A stretch of DNA of 64,000 nucleotides, from contig NC_134844.1 in the NCBI RefSeq assembly GCF_965363235.1, positions 53,440,872-53,504,871 on the forward strand. Reading direction: 5' to 3'. A program made the position numbers and the translations under genes. The DNA comes from Mytilus galloprovincialis (Eukaryota; Mollusca; Bivalvia; Mytilida; Mytilidae). Position 1 is the stretch's first letter, and every line of letters starts with the position of its first letter. Below the pieces are notes generated by a model. That model worked only from the letters and a program-made list of their open reading frames with translations. It ran no database searches and was not told where the DNA came from. Shown here piece by piece: positions 34,101-45,009 of this stretch.

Positions 34101-37100
34101 TGGCGTAATACCAAGATTTCAGGAAATGGGACCGGTGTGTTATAAGATACGTATACATAACCAATGGATAAAAACGAATTAAACAAGATAGTTATACTCG
34201 GAGTTATAACCCTTGGTTACGTTTATATCCTATGTTAAAAGATTTAACCAAAAGATTAACAAACAGGTCCTAATGTTCACATCCTTTTACATTATTAATG
34301 TAGGGAACTTATAATAACATAAGAAAACATCTTTATATGTATACCTACATATTGTATTATGACATTGGGTATAAGGCATTGTATTCGTGTGCTGTTTTGT
34401 TTGTATACTTTGTTATTTACGTGAATCATGATCCTATTAGTACATACTCCTTGTCATTGATCTCCATTGGGGGATCTTTTAATTGGGTGAATAAAACGTT
34501 TTATTTTGACCTATACAATACGTTTAATTGAATTTCATATCGCGCAAATTACCAATTTATTTGTGTTCAGGAAGACGTTTAATCCTAGTTAGTCTCAATT
34601 TTTTAAAAATACATAATTGTCAACGTGCACGATGCTGCCAACATCATTGTCGTTATAAACTCAATAATATCCTCAATCTTGCGAAATTTGCTGAGTTAGA
34701 TAATTTACCACCAAACCATCGATAAGATAGAAACTAATCATTTTAACCTAGACAGTCCCACTGGCTAATTATTAAAATCAAATACTTACTTGGATTAAAT
34801 TTGTCTCCGCAATTAACAAATCCGCCATGTTTGCATTTGTCATTGAAACCCCATCTATCATTGGTCACAACATAGTCTTTAACTGGACTACAATAATATA
34901 ATATAAAACATTGAAACCCTATCTATCATTGGTCATAACGTAGTCTTTAACTGGACTACAATATTATTTAATATTAAAGTATATTAGTATGCATTAATAA
35001 TTTTACTTTTATTTCTTTTGTATATCTTTATGTGTCATCTTTAATTAACCCTTGTTGAGATTAAAGTAAGCATACGGTTGTGACAATAAAAGGTAGAATC
35101 ATAATCAGTAACCCGTTTGGTTCACTCCGGAGATTAGACAGATTCATATTAAACAATACGTTCGGGATAAGACAGGTTGTTCACGGATTTTTACATGATT
35201 AAATGTATGAGCGTTAGAGCGTGGTTTCCAACTGTTAATGTTCTAATGATACCATACAAGTCACTGGCAAGTAAGACACCGTTTACTTAGTTTTTTGTTC
35301 AGTATACTTTGTACCTGTCATTATAGAGCCAAGCAAGAAAGTTTGTGGAGTTCCAGTAAGTGTCATTAGCAACCCAATCACCATCTGACCATATGATTTC
35401 CGGTTTGTACTTATTGACAATCTCATACAGTTCTGGCATTGTTTTAGCCTACAAAAAATGATAATTAATTGATTAGTCAGACTTCCTTCTCTCACTTCAA
35501 AATGTGTAGATATGGGACTGTAAAAATAATATAAAGAATGGCTTCTTTTGTTCAGTAGATTTAAATATTTTCGAACACTAATAGCTAGGATCGATTCCAG
35601 GATAATAACGTAAAATTATACAAAATGGTTATGTTTGAAATGAAAGAAAACGAATGAACAAATCAATGAACCAACAATGATGGAAAATTCATTGATCCTG
35701 ATCGTTACATCGTATTATCGTCTGTGTTTACCGCGTAGTATACACCAGATTGTTGTTCATTATTGCAAGTTCGGGATAAACAGATTTAATTTTTCTTACC
35801 AAATTATTCAGCATAACTTCAAAAAAATATAAATATAAAAATGAGGAGGTTGTCAATGCAATAACTTTCAACAAGTGGTACAATTATTTCAATTCTGATT
35901 AGGACAATTAAGGTAATTGTATATGTCCGATAAGTACAAATGTATAAGACTAGTGTAAAAGCGTTAGTGTAGACTCTTCCATGAACCTCCCTTGTTTGTT
36001 TGTAAAGAAGCAAACGGCTGGCACTGATTTTTCAGAGGGAGGAGTTTGAACAGCCAGCATGAACGGTTGTCGTATCTAGGTCAAATATGTCAATTTCCAT
36101 TTGTAACACATTACAGTCATAATAAATCAAGTCAATATACGCATTTGCAAAAAATTTTTATTGGAATTAGAGCATGGGTTTGTTCGCAAAGCGAAAGAAG
36201 CACGTCGTATTAGAATGAAGTAATAGTAATCATATAAGCCATTGTATGGACTTCAACATTGAAAAATTATTGTGTTTCATATATAAGATCCTGACATGAA
36301 AAACAATTCAAAGGATATTAAAACCAATGATTATTACAATGATACGTAGTCCTTAAAACTAACTGGACTATTATAGTATTGGACTAAAGAGCGGCCCGAC
36401 TAGTGAACCTCTGCCTGGCATAGAAGTCGTAAAACTTTCTAGTTAGTTTTTTCTGATCATACTCCAAAATTAACAAACCAAAATGCTGGATTTTATGTTT
36501 CGAGCATGACCTCTGTGCTCCAAGCACTATAAAGCAAAGTGTTACGACTTCAACCCCTGGACTTTATGGCTGCCTACAAAACAGGTAAGCATGTACTTCA
36601 TTTGTTAACGATGCATTCTTTGAAGCAGAATTTAAAGTTAAAAACGAACTCTTTTGGCATTTGGTTGTGATGATGACGTGATGTTGCACAATTGTAGCAG
36701 GTTAGGTGCGGGTGGAGCGTTGAAACATATGGTAGCTCCTCAACATTCTATATATAAAATAAAATTGAGAATGGAAATGGGGAAATGTGCCAAAGAGACA
36801 ACAACCCGACCATATGCCTGTCCAAAGTCACGTGCCTGTCTATCTCCATTTTTTCGTTTACTGTCAGTCTTGAATCAGACCTTTGTGTTTTTTTGTCTGA
36901 ATTAATACATATATAAAATAGTGAAAACATGTTTCTATGTCATTCCTATATGAAAGAAGATATGTTCATACCTAGAAAGCTGAGACTACTATAACACATA
37001 GTGTTATAGAAGTCTCAGCTAGAAAGTGACCCTTTGTCTAAACGACCTAGCGTTCAATGGTGCAGACTGTTTAAGAAGAAGAAAAACTTACAGCAACAAA

Positions 37101-40100
37101 CTTTTGGGTTTTGAAATCATTTGCCTTATCTTCCAAATAAAGTCGATTAAACCACTCAAACAAGGAATGGTAGAGTCCAAAATGGAGGTCTGTATTCTCC
37201 CTAATAGCGTCTGCAAGCTCACCTTAAATGAAAGAAATTGCACATAAATTAGAATAATATAATTTCGGATGTAACACGACTTGTGATTAGAAAGTTGTAT
37301 GTTAAAGCTCATAGATATAATGTTTTCATGTGACCGTCAGATCAACAACGGTTTTCCCCATTGATTTTCTCCTTAAACAAGAATGGGTCCAAAGTACATG
37401 GGTGTCCCACTTGCCCTATCATTTTCCATGTGCTATGAACCGTGAAATGGGGTAAAAAAAATCTAATTTGGCATTAAAATTAGAAAAAATAAAACATGTC
37501 AAAGGGAACATTTGTATTAAGTTTCAAGTTGATTGGCCTTTAGCTTCATCAAATACTACCTTCACCAAAAACTTTAACCTGTAGTGGGATAGACGGACGA
37601 ACGGCCGGACGCACAGACCAGAAAACATAATGCTCTCTACTATCGTAGGTGGGACATAAACATGATTTTTTAAATAGTTAAATTGTAAGTAATGATTGTA
37701 ATCTTTTTTTTTTTTTTTGTTTCATTTGAATTAAACTCCAAACTATGGTGACCCGCTACGTGGGTATTTTCAGTGGGTATTACATTTAAGATTTTACTTC
37801 TTCTGCATACACAGACCAAATATTAGTCATTCCTCAAATATATTAATGTAATTATAGTTTCACTTCAAGTTTATTGTTGGCACCGTAAATCGGTTGGTTA
37901 TAAATTAAACTGGTTTCACAGTCACCTTTTTTAATAATAAATTACAAGTAATTTATAACAACATCAAACAAGACGAGACCTCTCTTACGTAATAGGTACA
38001 TGTGTATGTTTTAAAAGGACAATAATTCATTCTTAAGTGTTTGCCGGTTTATACATGAAAATTGTTAAATCTATGATCAAAAAGTATAGTTACTGTACCT
38101 TTTTTATGATTATACAAAACAAATGATTGATTGATATGTGCTGAATGTTCAGTGGCAAATATTTCATGCGTGTTTGAAACGAGAGGAAATTAACCGGCAA
38201 TGAATACAAAAGCTATGTCCTATAAACGAGGCCGTTCGGGTTAAAGGTCAAGGGAAGTTGGACTGTCACTGGAATATTTTTGGTATATTGGATAGGTACA
38301 GAAAATTTACGGATCCCTCAACTGGTTTTACAAGTGATTTTATTGTACAGAAAGCGTGAAATTCTCTACTCGAGGCATCGTACTCAATGTCGCCTTTCTG
38401 ATCGAACGTGGCTACATACTTATACATATACATATTGAACAGTCAAACGGACTACTATTTTGCAAGGGTAATAAATTAATTTGTTATGTATCTCTGCTTA
38501 TATTGATTTGAGCGGGAGAGCAAGTCGTCTGTTTTTGTGTAATTATTTGAAACGGCTTCTGTTTTTTTGCAAGAAGACATGATACGTTCATGCTGTTCTA
38601 GTTCGTGGACTGACACTTAATACCATCCCTTTCTGGATCATTATTCCTTTTTAGTTATAAGAAAACATTTACCAACAATATCTCTTTTTGGGCCGACATC
38701 CATACTGTTCCAATTCCAGGAAAAGTTGGAAGGCCACATGGTAAAACCTTCATGATGCTTGGCCGTTAATACTACATACCTGTAAATAAATATGAAAAAG
38801 ATATCATGTAAACATGTAAATCAACTAGATTTAACAAGAGTGCATACGCTGAAATGTCTCGCCTTCTTTACTAATCATTGATAGCATGTTGATAGTCCTA
38901 AATATAAAGCTTTTAAATCATTACAACTGCCACATAAACTAAACATTTACCAAGAAAACAAAACATTGACCAATGAACCATGAAAATGAGGTCAAAGTCA
39001 GATGAACCATGTCAGACAGGCATAAACAGCTAACAATTCATCCATACAACAAATAAAGTTGACCTATTGCTTATAGTTTAAGAAAAACAGACCAAAACAC
39101 AAAAATTTGAGCACTGAACCGTGACAATGAGGTCAAGTTCAAATAAAACCTGCGCGACTGACATATAGATCATAGAATATTTCCATACACCAAGTATAGT
39201 TGACCTATTGCATATAATATTAAAAAAAGACCAAAACTCAAAAACTTAACTTCGACCACTGAACCATGAAAATGAGTTCAATGTCAAATGACACCTGCCA
39301 GCTAGACATGTACACCTTACAATCATTTCATACACCAAATATATTAGACTTATTACATACAGTATAAGAAAAACAGACCAAAACACAAAAACATAACTAT
39401 AACCACTGAACCATAAAAATGAGGTCAAGGTCAGATGACACCCACCAGTTGGAAATGTACACATTACGGTCCTTCCATACACCGAATATACAAGACCTAT
39501 TGCTTATAGTATCTCAGACCACCAAAACTTATCATCCTTGTTCACTGATCCATGAAATGAGGCCTAGGTCAAGTGAAAGCTGTCTGACGGGCATGAGGAC
39601 CTTGCAAGGTACGCACACGCCAAATATAATATTAACTTTTTTTCAAGTAGTCACTGAACCATGAAAATGAGGACAAGGTTATTGGGCATGTGATTGACGG
39701 AAACTTCATAACATGAGGCATCCATATACAAAGTATGAAGCATCCAGGTCTTCAACCTTCTAAAATATCAAACTTTTAAGAAGTTAGCTAACGCCGCCAT
39801 GTCACTATCCCTATGTCGAGCTTTCTGGGACAAAAGTCGCAGGCTCGACAAAAACAACGGGTACTTTAGCTCTAAACACTACACCACGGCTCTCTACCTT
39901 AATTAATTGTGTCCAACGCAAAAGAGAATACAAATTTCAGAAACACAAAATGCTTAAACTTTTTTTTTATGCAACTCGATTCTGTCGCACTTAAAACTTG
40001 TTAAGGTGTACATTATGTCTATACCCTTTGAAATGTTGACTTAGTCGAAACGTGGCCATTAAAAAAAAATATTTACAACCTGAATGTTTGTTTATGAAAT

Positions 40101-41049
40101 TACAATTTATATAGAAGTATTTGAATATGTTCGGAAAACGGTTAATATAATGATTTCAATAACGGTCGGTTAAAGAGCTCACCAGAGCTCATGTTTGCTT
40201 GTTATTATGTATATATATATATGCCGACTCTTAATAAAATTTACTTAGTACTTACTTACTTAAAGGTCTAACGATTTTATGAATTATGCAAGCCAGTTAA
40301 AATATAAGAACATCAATATCTACTTTTATACAATGCAGACGACGACAGGCAATGCATGTGTATACATCATGTACATTGTATCATAGATGAAGTGTTACAT
40401 CTATGATTGTATATAGTATTCTAAAAACTGAAGTTCATTTCTAAATTTAAAATATTTAAGCATATAGTATGTACAAAATATAGATTTGCAATAACTTAAA
40501 ATCTTGAACCTGATCCTAAGGTCATTGTTTAGTTTGACGACTGGTCTCTTTGCGCTTTGAAATATCAAATTACTTGTTTTGAACATACATGTACATGTAA
40601 TAGTATGTCATTTGGGGGAGTTCATTGACTTTTTAAAAAGACGTAGTTCTTACGTTCCCTTTACATATATATATAAATATACAATGTACTTACTTAGCTC
40701 CAGATAGTTTCAACAAGTTCGCCCATTCTTTTGCATCGAAAAACTCTGCTGTTAATTGTGGTGCAAAGTCTGCGTAAGTAAAATCTGGTCGATAATTCTC
40801 TTTCATGAATTTCATTAGAATAGGACTTTTCCATCCTAACCACTGCTCCACGAACCATTCGGATAAGATCGAAGGAACTGAAAACACTCCATAATGAATA
40901 AGAATGCCGATCTTGGAATCATCGAACCAGCCAGGTACAGGCCTTGAATCTATGGACTCCCAATTAGGTTCATATCTTATACATGAAATACCTGCGATTA
41001 AAACGAACAGTAATAGAAAAGTCATAAAACACCCAATGCGTAGATGCAT
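28185..41049 (-). CDS. Alpha-L-fucosidase (GH29), eight exons
   Basis: Lysosomal or secreted enzyme that removes terminal alpha-L-fucose from glycans. Exons on the minus strand: 41049-40694, 38779-38673, 37222-37092, 35448-35315, 34887-34790, 33664-33532, 31632-31462, 28446-28185; all borders are GT/AG and phases join to give 463 residues, close to human FUCA1 (466). Residues 1-23 form a signal peptide ([14 protein letters not shown] core). Blocks in order: [51 protein letters not shown] with the nucleophile Asp, [60 protein letters not shown] replaces the usual SWGYRR. Introns of 0.4-3 kb are full of repeats; intron 7 carries a DNA transposon and intron 6 a minisatellite. A gene symbol is withheld because FUCA1 and FUCA2 orthology is not resolved. 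Confidence 0.95.
28455..28590 (+). repeat. Interspersed mussel repeat (GTGTCAAAGAGACAACAACC family), intron 7
   Basis: TTAATGGGGATTGTGTCAAA, GAGACAACAACCCAAC, GGTCTTCAATGCAGC and GAGGCGCC; shared with 36755-36835 and 59485-59620. Lies immediately beside the last fucosidase exon. Confidence 0.65.
28675..28860 (-). repeat. Interspersed mussel repeat (CACATTCTGTATGT family), partial, intron 7
   Basis: GGCTCCTGACTTGGGACAGG, GTGGGGTTAAACATG and CTCAACCCTCCCCT match the inverted copy at 56640-56740. Confidence 0.6.
29003..30725 (+). mobile_element. hAT-like DNA transposon remnant with 9 bp target duplication, in fucosidase intron 7
   Basis: Ends GGCAGTGGCTATTTGAC and GTCAAATAGCCACTGCC are exact mirrors, and the similarity continues inward over about 60 bases (CCGGCAAAATAGCAAA, TTAGCCGGCACTGA). 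AATTATAAA flanks both ends (28994-29002, 30726-30734), a 9 bp duplication. Around 29840-29950 on the plus strand a frame reads [16 protein letters not shown] and [10 protein letters not shown], similar to the C-terminal dimerisation region of hAT transposases. The rest of the transposase is gone. A palindromic element (29120-29562) has inserted into its left part. Confidence 0.65.
29120..29562. mobile_element. 443 bp palindromic non-autonomous transposon, copy 2
   Basis: Nearly identical to 14931-15374 along its length, including both arms and the AT-rich centre. TA lies outside each end (29118-29119, 29563-29564). Nested inside the hAT-like element, hence younger than it. Confidence 0.85.
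31010..31080 (+). repeat. 3' tail of a mussel repeat, intron 7
   Basis: GTATCATTGGCAATCATACC followed by ACATCTTCTTTTTT is the usual end of the CACATTCTGTATGT family; the body is not present. Confidence 0.45.
31825..33478. repeat. Minisatellite of about 33-36 bp units in fucosidase intron 6
   Basis: Units of the form ACCTGACAGACTAGCA plus GTGGTTGCCTAAAGTGTT, about 28 in 31825-32815 and about 10 in 33137-33478, separated by a LINE tail. In 32165-32620 pairs of units form a higher-order pattern of roughly 70 bases. Long open frames across it are artefacts. Confidence 0.85.
32816..33136 (-). mobile_element. 5'-truncated LINE tail (CR1/L2-like) inserted in the minisatellite
   Basis: On the minus strand a frame from about 33125 reads [20 protein letters not shown] then [11 protein letters not shown] and [13 protein letters not shown], the usual last residues of a CR1/L2-type ORF2 protein. 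It is followed by an untranslated tail with AATAAAG and ends in a TATTCG microsatellite at 32816-32836. Only about the last 65 codons are present. Confidence 0.65.
33720..33925 (+). repeat. Interspersed mussel repeat (GAGCCTTGGCTCAC family), intron 5
   Basis: TAGACCGTTGGTTTTCCCGT, GTGAGCCAAGGCTCCGTGTT, TTTGACCTATAATGGTTTAC and CATATCACATCTTC, as at 43380-43585. Confidence 0.7.
34909..34967 (-). pseudogene. Tandem duplicate of the start of fucosidase exon 5
   Basis: 34909-34967 repeats 34841-34899 at an offset of 68 bases with four to five differences. It copies the acceptor (TTGTAG, exon start would be 34955) and the first 46 exon bases. In the copy the Trp codon of NDRWG reads TAG, so an exon starting there would end translation. 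It sits just upstream of the true acceptor in the direction of transcription. Confidence 0.8.
36755..36835 (+). repeat. Interspersed mussel repeat (GTGTCAAAGAGACAACAACC family), intron 3
   Basis: ATAAAATTGAGAATGGAAAT, then GTGCCAAAGAGACAACAACC; partial copy. Confidence 0.6.
36978..37020. repeat. 43-base hairpin in fucosidase intron 3
   Basis: AGCTGAGACT, one unpaired A, CTATAACAC, loop ATA, then the exact mirror. Nineteen base pairs with one A-A mismatch. Too short for a usual animal microRNA precursor; lies 72 bases past the donor of exon 3 in the direction of transcription. Confidence 0.75.
37340..37665. repeat. Interspersed mussel repeat with GACGGACGAACGG motif, intron 2
   Basis: AACAAGAATGGGTCC, GTCCCACTTGCCC, CTAATTTGGCATTAAAATTA, AACTTTAACCTG, GACGGACGAACGGCC and CTACTATCGTAGGTGGGACA. 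The same order is found at 56766-57055. Confidence 0.7.
38830..39765. repeat. Tandem array of about 160 bp monomers, fucosidase intron 1
   Basis: ACTGAACCATGAAAATGAGG recurs with variation about every 150-165 bases (38965, 39113, 39256, 39400, 39543, 39655), each followed by a TCCATACACCAAATATA-type block. Related in style but not in sequence to the array at 23960. Ends near TTCTGGGACAAAAGTCGCAG at 39827. Confidence 0.65.
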
Positions 41050-41975
41050 TTTTAAATGTTGACAATCAATCCACTATGAGATTTCGCTATTGAAACAGCC
41101 ACACTTCTCCGTGTGTGGAAAATCGAAATATGAATATTTTCTGTGTCAGGACAATGAAAAATCTACCATGTAAACAACTAATAATAGCTCAAGTCACATG
41201 AATAGAACTCAATAATAAAACCAAAAATCAGTTAAGCATGAAAAACATTTAAATCGTAAAATTACCTTCTTCGACTGTAATTTATAAAATCAATGAAAAC
41301 ATCAGGTAAATTTGAAACTATGCTGTGCGACTTGGACTGCTCAATCGCGTATTATGCACGTATATAAAATATTGAATATATTTTACAATACATTTCATTT
41401 ACAGTACGCGTGCGTAGTTGAAGAAAGAAGAAATACAAGCGATAGCCTTTCAAAAAGTGCTATATTCGACTCTTAGCTGATGAAAATGGAAAGTGCTCTC
41501 GCTTTGTAGATTAATTCATTTACTAGAATAGCCACGTGCATCAATCAACAAATTTTACCACACACGTGAGGTCACACGTTATGAAGTAGTATCGTTTAAC
41601 GTTGTTGTTTACTCCAGAAGATTCGTCTATAATTTTATAGATAAAAGTTACCTGTGTAAAATCTAATTGCTAAAAAAGAGACGACAAATCCGATACTCTA
41701 GGGATTGAAGGACATTTACTAGGTTTGGATTGTTCTAACCAATCAATAAATTTTGATTATTCACGTCTCGTAATATCTTCCAATCAGGTAGCAAGAAAAA
41801 TTCACGCCCTAAGTGTCCATCGTTCAATTCTTAATATCGACTCCTAGGAGTCGATAATAAACAATAAATCATTTAACAAACAATATATGATTATTGGGAA
41901 ACAATAAATGATTGCTTACTTAACTTAACTTAAAAGCAAACAGTCAGTATTTGTTTTTCTAGTAAACATAGTAAA
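41050..41975. other. Upstream flank of the fucosidase gene
   Basis: Should hold the fucosidase promoter. No TATA box or initiator could be assigned with confidence. No repeat or other gene recognised. Confidence 0.35.
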
Positions 41976-42243
41976 GGGAGCTACCATTTGATTTTAAATA
42001 GGGGGATGGGCTAGGGTGAAATTTTAAACGAAAGGGAGAACAGGAGTTTTGAGTTAAAAAAAAAAAGATGATCATGAATGAGACACTTTTGGAAAAAAGG
42101 CAGAATGACAATTTTTGAAAAAAAAATAATATAAAAAAGGCAAGAGTGAAAAATAAAGAGACAGGACAGAGATTACAGCTAAAAAAAGCAGCACATTTTT
42201 TTTCATCCTAGCCCACCCCTATGAAAATCAAATGGTAGCCCCC
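41976..42243. mobile_element. 268 bp MITE with 4 bp TAAA flanks
   Basis: GGGAGCTACCATTTGATTTT at the left mirrors AAAATCAAATGGTAGCCCCC at the right, and GGGCTAGG inside mirrors CCTAGCCC; arms are about 38 bases. TAAA lies on both sides (41972-41975, 42244-42247). The centre is A-rich with GGCAGAATGA-type motifs. A diverged relative is at 10228-10460. Superfamily not assigned. Confidence 0.75.
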
Positions 42244-42429
42244 TAAACAAACACTCAATTACTACTACTTTAAAAATTCAGCTACTTTTCATAAATTAAA
42301 ACCATGTTCCATTAATAAAATATTTTGGACTGCGTAAAGACACTAGCTGCGACAAGTTATTCAACTCCAATCGTTACTTCTTGTAAAAAGTCCGTTTTCA
42401 GAGACAAATAGGCTTTGAAAAGTCTATCA

Positions 42430-43330
42430 TCTCTTCACGATAAGCATGTTGTTGTTCTAGCGAACAAGGCTTCAAATGATATTGTCTTTGTATGTAAATC
42501 GTACTACTACATATTTGAGTGTCTTGTAAAAGAATTATGAATAAATGAGCACTCAGGTAATCTAACATACAAAAACATATTTGACAAGGATGAGATTTTG
42601 GCGAATCATACGTCCTTCGTGGCTTAAAGGCAACATTACGTAACGGTTCAACAGCATTTCGGAGGACCTTGTTTGTATTGGATCCTTAATCTTCACAAAA
42701 TAACGTACACACAAGGGTTCATATCCATGTTAAACGAAAGAATTGTCCGCAGTGAAAGAGGGTCTTCAAAAATACTGTTTACTTGTGTAGTGGTATTAAC
42801 CATATTAAACTTCTGAATAAATTAAAATATCGATCTTTCTCTGAAATTCTATCAAAACTTTTGATTTTTCAACCCTGTATACAACCATTCCCCATATGAA
42901 GTTGAAAAATCGTTTACGAGAATTAATCCACAATGCTTTTCAACATAAAAAATCTTGTCTTTCCTTTTTCCTTAGATTGTTTTATAGTGATTGGTATTAT
43001 AACACAATGTTGACTGCTACATGTATATCCTTATTTTTGATATGTTTACCCTTTGTCTGGTTTGTTTTTTGTTTTTGTTTGTTCACACATCGTTGTAAAT
43101 ATAATGGAATTGTATGCGACTGTCAGTGAGAGGTTTAGCTAGCTATACAAACCGGGTTTAATCAACCATTGTCTACAGAAGACATTGCCTGTTCCAAGTC
43201 ATGAATATGACAGTCGTTACTCATTCGTTTGATGTGTTTGATCTTTTGATTTTGCCATTTGATTAAGAACTTTCCATTTAGAATTTTCCTCCGAGATCGG
43301 TATTTTTGTTATTTAGGTAAACTTAGTTGT
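42430..43330 (+). mobile_element. Second Penelope-like element fragment with 3' tail
   Basis: Plus-strand pieces in different frames: NKASNDIVFVCKSYYYIFE (about 42462), HSGNLTY and DEILANHTSF (42555-42615), LYWILNLHK (42680), KLKNRLRELIHNAFQHKK (42899-42955). These are the N-terminal and early RT regions of a bivalve Penelope-like protein; the catalytic part is missing. From about 43085 a non-coding repeat tail follows (GGAATTGTATGCGACTGTCA, TTTGATGTGTTTGATCTTTT). Heavily decayed by stops and shifts. Confidence 0.6.
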
Positions 43331-43379
43331 TGTTTGTTTATGTAATGTATACGTGTTCATCGGTTCTCGTTTTTTTATA

Positions 43380-43585
43380 TAGATTAGACCGTTGGTTTTC
43401 CCGTTTGAATGGTTTTACTCTAGTAATGTTTGGGCCCTTTATAGCTTGTTGTTCGATGTGAGCCAAGGCTCCGTGTTGAAGGCCGTACATTGACCTAGTA
43501 TAATGATTTACTTTTATAAATTGTTATTTGGATGGAGAGTTGTCTCATTGACACTCACACCACATCTTCCTATATCTATTATATT
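43380..43585 (+). repeat. Interspersed mussel repeat (GAGCCTTGGCTCAC family)
   Basis: Best preserved plus copy: TAGACCGTTGGTTTTCCCGT, GTGAGCCAAGGCTCCGTGTT, GATGGAGAGTTGTCTCATTG, CACACCACATCTTCC. Confidence 0.75.
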
Positions 43586-43589
43586 GATT

Positions 43590-45005
43590 ATATAGCCTGA
43601 TATTTCTCTACACGAGACCAAGGATCTAAAGATCCTGTTCTTATACCGGGTCTGGCTGTTTATTTATACATCCCATACAATCAAACGGACTACAATGTAC
43701 ATGCACATATGGAAAGGCTTGTTTCCGTTTGTTTTTTTTTTTTTTTTTTTTTGTTTTTTTTTTTTTTTTTTTTATAAACTAGTTGAACCGATTAATCATC
43801 ATTCCAAAACTTATTCTTTTACAGAAATATTAATGCCTAAACGCTATTTAGTTAAATGTAGAAAACTTATACTTTTTAAAATTTGTAATTTTGTTAGAGA
43901 GAATCGTCTTGGTTAGGTCTTTATAGAAAGATACTGACTATCGGTGTTAGTTTTAACGACGGATGCAACGATTGGGAATGGATTTCGTAGTGCTCCGTAG
44001 TTTTACGAGAGTTTGTATTGCTTAATTTGTAGTTTTCTCTGAAATTAAATATATCTTTTACTATTATTTTACAGTTGTTTGTCTTGTCGATTTGTTTTTG
44101 TCACTGTGTTGTCTATTTTCCTTTGACTAGTGGCTTCCGATTTTCCCTAAGTATCACCGCGATCCCTATTCAAGGTACAATGTAAGAATTTGACCTCGGT
44201 GTTCAAGTGGTGTAAGTAGTGATATACACTGTATTACTAGCTTGTAAAAATTGAGACTGGCATTTTGAAACCCGCAGGTGCGTTTGTCACTTAATAGTTA
44301 ACTTTCCATTTCTGTGTAGCAACATCCCAGTGGCACCTGCATATGGAGTATATTTGTCTGAATTGATACGTTACTCTAGAGCTAGCTCAAAGTACGTTGA
44401 TTTTGTTGAACGAGACATACTACTTTCTCAAAAGTTGCTAAGACAGGGCTATGAATCAATCAAATTAAGGTCATCACTCAAGAAATTTTAAGGTCACCAT
44501 CATGAGCTGATTGGCCATTATGTCAAAAGTGTGTCAGAAATCATATCTGATATTCTTCCTCAGTCATAATAACATTCCATCATTACCGAACTGAACAAAG
44601 AAATAACACGACGAGTGCCGTATACGGTGCAGGAAATGCTTACCCTGATTTCACTCCCGGCTTTTAGTGGAGTTCGTGTTGTTTGAGACTTACTGCAAGA
44701 TAAATGCATGCTTACACATATTTGTGTAGCGTTTGATTATTTTGACCTGTCATTGAAATCAAAATAAATTGTAAAAATTTTACTGTCACCGAAAGCATGT
44801 TTCCCGCCTAGGCTATAGTAGATTGCGGCTCCTGTGCCCTAAATGGGTCTAAATAAGGGAAAAGTCAAATAATTATTGATAAAACAAACTATGAATAGTA
44901 CCGCAAAAGGCATGCATCTAAAGCGAGCATGTCCTGTATAAACTAGAAAAAAATTTCGAGACAAATATTCAAATTAACTTTAACCCGCTATGTACAAGTC
45001 TATGA
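43590..45005. other. Intergenic with poly-T tract and a repeat fragment
   Basis: A T-rich run at about 43728-43772. About 44590-44700 is a plus copy of the CACGACGGGTGCC family (ACACGACGAGTGCCGTATAC, GCAGGAAATGCTTACCCT, GTGGAGTTCGTGTTGT). No gene recognised. Confidence 0.5.
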
Positions 45006-45009
45006 CAAA

